Below, in pieces: positions 43,260 through 46,022 of a stretch of 46,022 nt of DNA; the stretch's first letter is position 1; every line of letters starts with the position of its first letter. The DNA comes from Methanosarcinales archaeon (GTDB taxonomy: Archaea; Halobacteriota; Syntropharchaeia; Alkanophagales; Methanospirareceae), in NCBI GenBank assembly GCA_030611585.1, contig JAUWPM010000005.1, positions 1 through 46,022 on the forward strand, written 5' to 3'. The notes beneath the pieces are model-generated. The model had not been told where the DNA came from, ran no database searches, and worked only from the letters and a program-made list of their open reading frames with translations. The position numbers and the translations under genes were made by a program.

Positions 43260-43989
43260 GATACTCAGGGATACGAGAGAGGCAGTGGAGCGCCGGAGGA
43301 AGGCTAAAATACCTGAGAGGAGGAGTAATATTCTCAGCTTGTCAAATGCAATTAAGGGAAAGGATAAGTCAATAATAGCGGAGATAAAGCCGAAGTCGCC
43401 GACGGATGGTGCCCTTATAGGAAACAGAGATGTGGTATCAATAGCCGGTGAATACGCGGAGGGGGGTGCAGTGGCGATATCAGTTCTCACCTCGCCTTAT
43501 TTCGGTGGTAAAGTAGAGAACGTATCAATAGTGAAGGGTGGAGCAGGTGTTCCGGTGTTGTACAAAGATTTTGTTCTGGATGAATACCAGGTCAGGGAGG
43601 GTTACGGATCGGGTGCGGATGCGATACTGCTCATTGAAGGGATTTCACCGGTGGAGGAGCTGTTAGACGTGGTGGCTGATTTGGGACTGGAGGCTGTGGT
43701 TGAATGCCACTCAGCAGAAGATATAGAGAAGGCAGTAAATGCCGGAGCGGAGATTATCGGGATTAATAACCGTAACCTCAGGACGCTTGCCGTGGACATC
43801 GAGACGACCGCACGACTTGCGGAGTACGTACCGGAGGATAGGATAGTGATAAGCGAGTCCGGGGTTAAGACTGCGGCAGATGCACAGTATTTATTTGACT
43901 GCGGTGCGGATGCGTTACTCATCGGGACTGCGTTGATGCGGTCAGAGAATCCAAGGGAGTTTTTACGGGCATGTAGCTATTCCATATAA
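43240..43989 (+). CDS. trpC: Indole-3-glycerol phosphate synthase
   Basis: The 249-residue protein is a TIM-barrel with SIIAEIKPKSPTDG (catalytic Lys), VLTSPYFGGKVENV, VLYKDFVLDEYQVREGYGSGADAILLIEGI, VVECHSAEDIEKAVNAGAEIIGINNRNLRTL and VISESGVKTAADAQYLFDCGADALLIGTALM. It closes the indole ring. The start is TTG at 43240, behind the G-rich site within trpD. It is the last gene of the operon. trpF and trpA are missing here, so the phosphoribosylanthranilate isomerase and the alpha subunit must be elsewhere or replaced. Confidence 0.95.
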   Translation: MNDLINRILRDTREAVERRRKAKIPERRSNILSLSNAIKGKDKSIIAEIKPKSPTDGALIGNRDVVSIAGEYAEGGAVAISVLTSPYFGGKVENVSIVKGGAGVPVLYKDFVLDEYQVREGYGSGADAILLIEGISPVEELLDVVADLGLEAVVECHSAEDIEKAVNAGAEIIGINNRNLRTLAVDIETTARLAEYVPEDRIVISESGVKTAADAQYLFDCGADALLIGTALMRSENPREFLRACSYSI

Positions 43990-44079
43990 GTTGTCGGAGC
44001 ACAAGAAATATATACTCATTGTAAGTAATAGAGATTTGAATAGGATTAAAAGTCCGTTGGATATGTGGGGAGGGGAGAC

Positions 44080-44751
44080 ATGAGCGAGTATATCCCGTTT
44101 CAATTCAGATGCCGTGCAGTAGATATTGAACATTCCTGCCGTCACAGGAATGAGAAAGAGCCCCGTCATCCACCCGAACTACTCAAGTGTGTTGAGAGTA
44201 TTGTCAAGGCGACCCAAGGGATGTTATTCCACGGTATAATAAAGTCGGCTGCCAACAACTATCAAATTAATTCCAATTTTGATTCATCTTGGATTAAGGA
44301 GGTGAATGCTGCGGGCTGGAAATCCGAGTCCCTCCGCAATCTCGGAAACCTTAAGGGGATACCTAATATACAACCAGACGCTATATTGTCTAAGGATAAC
44401 GTAACTATTATCGTTGAAATTGAGAAATCGAACAAGAAGACAATATGGTTCGATCTAATAAAAATTATGATGCTTATTGGACAAGGTGTGGCTGATTTTG
44501 GAATATTGGTGGGACCACGAAACTACGCTCATAAGGTTGGAGTTTGGGACATTTTCAGTGAAGCATGCGATTATAGGTGGTACCTCGCAGAGTATGCCAA
44601 GGTAGATCATAATTTGCTGTCGAGAATTGCTATCATTGGATATACACAAGAGGCACATATTTCCGGTAACTGGGCACGGCTTGATAGTTCTGTAGTAAAA
44701 AGTATTAAGGAACAAGCACGCCAACCGTTATCAAAAATGCTTTTTACATAA
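44080..44751 (+). CDS. Hypothetical protein with a possible PD-(D/E)XK-like nuclease core
   Basis: I choose the ATG at 44080 because a GGGGAGGGGAGA purine-rich site stands right before it; a GTG at 44065 would add five residues. The product has about 223 residues. A stretch near residues 100-135 reads IQPDAILSKDNVTIIVEIEKSNKKTIWFDLIK, in which PD, then a hydrophobic strand ending VEIEKS, is like the PD-(D/E)XK nuclease fold. The Lys of the classic motif is replaced by Glu, so this is tentative. The last nine codons fall in a 120-bp direct repeat that recurs at 45.8 kb. It may be a restriction or accessory nuclease. Confidence 0.55.
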   Translation: MSEYIPFQFRCRAVDIEHSCRHRNEKEPRHPPELLKCVESIVKATQGMLFHGIIKSAANNYQINSNFDSSWIKEVNAAGWKSESLRNLGNLKGIPNIQPDAILSKDNVTIIVEIEKSNKKTIWFDLIKIMMLIGQGVADFGILVGPRNYAHKVGVWDIFSEACDYRWYLAEYAKVDHNLLSRIAIIGYTQEAHISGNWARLDSSVVKSIKEQARQPLSKMLFT

Positions 44752-44841
44752 GTGAACCTTCATTGAATGAGAAAGGAAGTTTAAGAGAGATATTATGGCT
44801 CTATTTTCGTGCTTTGTTTAGTCTATAATTTCATTCAATAC
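44722..44841 (+). repeat. Direct repeat, left copy (120 bp)
   Basis: This copy runs from CAACCGTTAT to TCATTCAATAC. It matches 45821-45938 (118 bp) with about ten differences and one two-base gap; 38 bases in the middle (GGATATTATGGCTCTATTTT type) are almost unchanged. It starts at an ACCGTTAT core and includes the last codons of the nuclease-like gene. The two copies enclose the toxin-antitoxin genes and the attC-like site. Confidence 0.85.
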
Positions 44842-45048
44842 GTGAGGCTGTATCTCCCAGACACGAGCTTTAAAAACGTTTTAGATGGGCTATCCGTTTA
44901 TTTATTGCGGGAACGCCCGCCAGAATGCGTAGCTTCACTTGAAAACGCCATTGAACGGATTTTCGAAGATAAGGGCTACGTGAAGTCTAATAAAATAAAT
45001 ACCGATCTATTCGGTGCTATACCGCTATCGGACGCAATAGCTACTTGA
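44809..45048 (+). CDS. Possible small hypothetical protein or gene fragment
   Basis: A frame opens at GTG 44809 inside the left direct repeat and runs for 79 codons. Beyond the repeat it reads RLYLPDTSFKNVLDGLSVYL, RERPPECVASLENAIERIFE and DKGYVKSNKINTDLFGAIPL, a plausible amphipathic coding sequence with no motif I know. There is no ribosome binding site before the GTG, and the true start might be further in. It may be the tail of a broken gene joined to the repeat by recombination. Confidence 0.35.
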   Translation: MLCLVYNFIQYVRLYLPDTSFKNVLDGLSVYLLRERPPECVASLENAIERIFEDKGYVKSNKINTDLFGAIPLSDAIAT

Positions 45049-45118
45049 AAAGGATAAAAGAAACAGTGTGAAGATGAGTTTATATAGTAAAATGACTTAC
45101 AATATAGAGGAAGTAAAA

Positions 45119-45364
45119 ATGGAGCAAAATCAATTACTTGAACGCATTGCGTTAAATCCTAAAGTCATGGTTGGAAAACCGGTCATTAGAGGCACGCGGT
45201 TAACAGTGCAGTACATTTTGAATCTATTAGCACATGGAGCAGCCGTTGATGAAATTCTCTTAGAATACAAAGGATTGACAAAAGAGGATATTTTAGCCTG
45301 TTTACTGTACGCTTCTGAAACACTCGAAGACACAACGTTTATGCCTTTAGTAGAGGCGGTTTAG
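45119..45364 (+). CDS. DUF433-family antitoxin
   Basis: I take the ATG at 45119 as the start because AGAGGAAG lies about six bases upstream and family members begin at this point (MEQNQLLERIALNPKVMVGKP). The 81-residue protein shows the DUF433 winged-helix pattern: PVIRGTRLTVQYILNLLAHGA, DEILLEYKGLTKEDILACLLYASE. The family binds DNA and acts as the antitoxin of a PIN-like toxin encoded just downstream. A TATA-like TTTATATAG stands at 45079-45087. The pair is separated by only two bases. Confidence 0.88.
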   Translation: MEQNQLLERIALNPKVMVGKPVIRGTRLTVQYILNLLAHGAAVDEILLEYKGLTKEDILACLLYASETLEDTTFMPLVEAV

Positions 45365-45366
45365 AC

Positions 45367-45732
45367 ATGCGTTTTCTTGTTGATGAATGCACGGGTCCTG
45401 CAGTTGCTAAATGGTTGCAAAGATTACATCACGATGTATTTTCCGTTTATGATGTGGCTCGGGGATTAGATGATGAGAGCATTATAGAGAAAGCAAATCT
45501 TGGGAACTATATCTTGATTACCAATGATAAAGATTTTGGCGAACTTGTATTCCGCATGAGAAAACCACACAAAGGTGTAATCCTTTTGCGATTAGAAGAT
45601 GAACGGTCTGAGAATAAAATTGCTGTATTACAGCAGGTATTAGAGTCCTACTCTGACAAGCTTGTCAATAATTTTATAATTGTGACTGAGAAAACCGTGC
45701 GTATTGTTGAAGAAAGTAGGGGTAAACTATGA
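45367..45732 (+). CDS. DUF5615 PIN-like toxin
   Basis: The 121-residue protein starts MRFLVDECTGPAVAKWLQRLHHDVFSV and continues DDESIIEKANLGNYILITNDKDFGELVFR and GVILLRLEDERSENK. These are the conserved acidic residues of the DUF5615 branch of PIN-like nucleases (Asp6 and Glu7 at the start, NDKDFGE in the middle). It is the second gene of the pair with DUF433 and is probably an RNase toxin. It is followed after ten bases by the attC-like site. Confidence 0.9.
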   Translation: MRFLVDECTGPAVAKWLQRLHHDVFSVYDVARGLDDESIIEKANLGNYILITNDKDFGELVFRMRKPHKGVILLRLEDERSENKIAVLQQVLESYSDKLVNNFIIVTEKTVRIVEESRGKL

Positions 45733-45741
45733 GGCAACGGC

Positions 45742-45832
45742 GTATAACAAAGCGTATCTGGCTTCGGTGCTTTGCACCTGCGCCCAAATCCAGCCTATCG
45801 GCTGGACTTCAGATACGCTCGAACCGTTATGC
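45742..45832 (+). other. attC-like folded site (integron cassette recombination site candidate)
   Basis: GTATAAC (45742-45748) and GTTATGC (45826-45832) are inverted copies with one mismatch, as expected of the R'' and R' ends of an attC site. Inside them, AGCGTATCTG (45751-45760) pairs perfectly with CAGATACGCT (45810-45819). The inner part folds into two more hairpins, GGTGC-TTT-GCACC (45766-45778) and TCCAGCC-TATC-GGCTGGA (45789-45806). The spacers between R and L arms are unequal (2 and 6 bases), as in attC. It directly follows a toxin gene, a usual place in cassettes. No integrase is in the window, and no extrahelical base is apparent in the L arm, so an RNA structure or terminator remains possible. 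Confidence 0.45.
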
Positions 45833-45938
45833 GAAATGCTTTTTATATGAGTGAACCTTCATTGAGAGAAAGGAAGTTTAAGAGGGATATTATGGCTCTA
45901 TTTTCGTGCTTTGTTTGGTCTATAATTTCATTCAATAC
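45821..45938 (+). repeat. Direct repeat, right copy (118 bp)
   Basis: The right copy of the repeat at 44722-44841, starting at GAACCGTTATGC, which is the right end of the attC-like site. It continues with GCTTTTTATATGAGTGAACC and ends at TTCAATAC. It holds a short frame that stays open to 45969, but no recognisable gene. Confidence 0.85.
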
Positions 45939-46022
45939 AACATTAGACCGGCTCTTCATTGCTGGGTAACGTGGATAGAGCTTCAAGTTCTCTTCACGAT
46001 CATCGTCACATTCAAGTCCCTT

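Noticed and set aside
45847-45969. Short frame MSEPSLRERKFK... in the right direct repeat
   Set aside because: The same bases in the left repeat copy are interrupted by a stop in this frame, and no family is recognised. It is probably repeat sequence, possibly a remnant.
1-46022. Search for transposase genes or classic insertion sequences
   Set aside because: None of the predicted proteins shows a transposase or integrase motif; only short repeats are present.

Overview
The window looks like a piece of an archaeal chromosome from the methanogen/methanotroph side of the Euryarchaeota, most plausibly an ANME-1 (Methanophagales)-like organism or a close relative. The support is indirect. Two ATP-grasp ligases resemble those of tetrahydromethanopterin (MptN) and methanofuran (MfnD) synthesis. 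The information machinery is archaeal: aIF5A, proteasome beta subunit, FttA/aCPSF1, Trm56, Trm-G10 and archaeal-type GlyRS. The archaeal ADH-synthase/DHQ-synthase-II route to aromatic amino acids is present, and a large secreted protein carries DUF3821-like and C-terminal domains common in Methanosarcinales and ANME archaea. Promoters have archaeal TATA boxes, and many genes have strong GGAGG-type ribosome binding sites. No tRNA, rRNA or CRISPR array was seen.

Layout. 1-4.7 kb: cell-surface genes on the minus strand (a truncated membrane protein, a lipoprotein that seems split from a PPC-domain protein by a frameshift, and a membrane-anchored phospholipase-D protein with a lamin-tail domain). 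4.8-5.6 kb: a HepT/MntA toxin-antitoxin pair with a hairpin-rich tail. 5.7-9.3 kb: MptN-like ligase, a large HEPN (ApeA-like) protein and an alkaline-phosphatase-superfamily protein. 9.4-13.5 kb: a 1357-residue secreted protein with 7 + 7 propeller-like repeats around a PKD domain. 13.6-18.5 kb: UPF0282 hydrolase, uracil-DNA-glycosylase-like protein, two tRNA methyltransferases and PdxS. 18.5-22.3 kb: a methyltransferase remnant, a Rad50-like ATPase and a DUF5678/PaREP1 pair. 22.4-24.6 kb: the first two steps of archaeal aromatic synthesis. 24.9-27.8 kb: hypothetical and secreted proteins. 27.9-32.3 kb: GlyRS, an aIF5A operon and a CNNM-type transporter. 32.3-34.6 kb: a tiny basic ribosomal-type protein that appears to start at AUU, a four-repeat protein and MfnD. 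34.7-38.7 kb: a tight JAMM-RibL-NikR-PsmB operon followed by FttA. 38.9-44.0 kb: trpB2-trpE-trpG-trpD-trpC. 44.1-46.0 kb: an accessory tail with a nuclease-like gene, a DUF433/DUF5615 toxin-antitoxin pair, an attC-like folded site and two 118-120 bp direct repeats.

The most interesting signals are as follows. (1) A 47-bp promoter/operator block, 45/47 identical, lies in front of both the ADH-synthase/DHQ-synthase operon and the trp operon. It carries the palindrome GTGCAT-AA-ATGCAC over the expected transcription start, which points to one regulator controlling early and late aromatic synthesis. (2) A 28-residue gene at 32321-32407 resembles the small basic COX24/AURKAIP1-like (bL38-type) ribosomal protein of Bacteroidetes. 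It has a well-placed Shine-Dalgarno but an AUU start, so gene callers would miss it. (3) An integron-cassette-like arrangement lies at the right end. (4) A dispersed ~90-bp intergenic repeat occurs in five full or partial copies.
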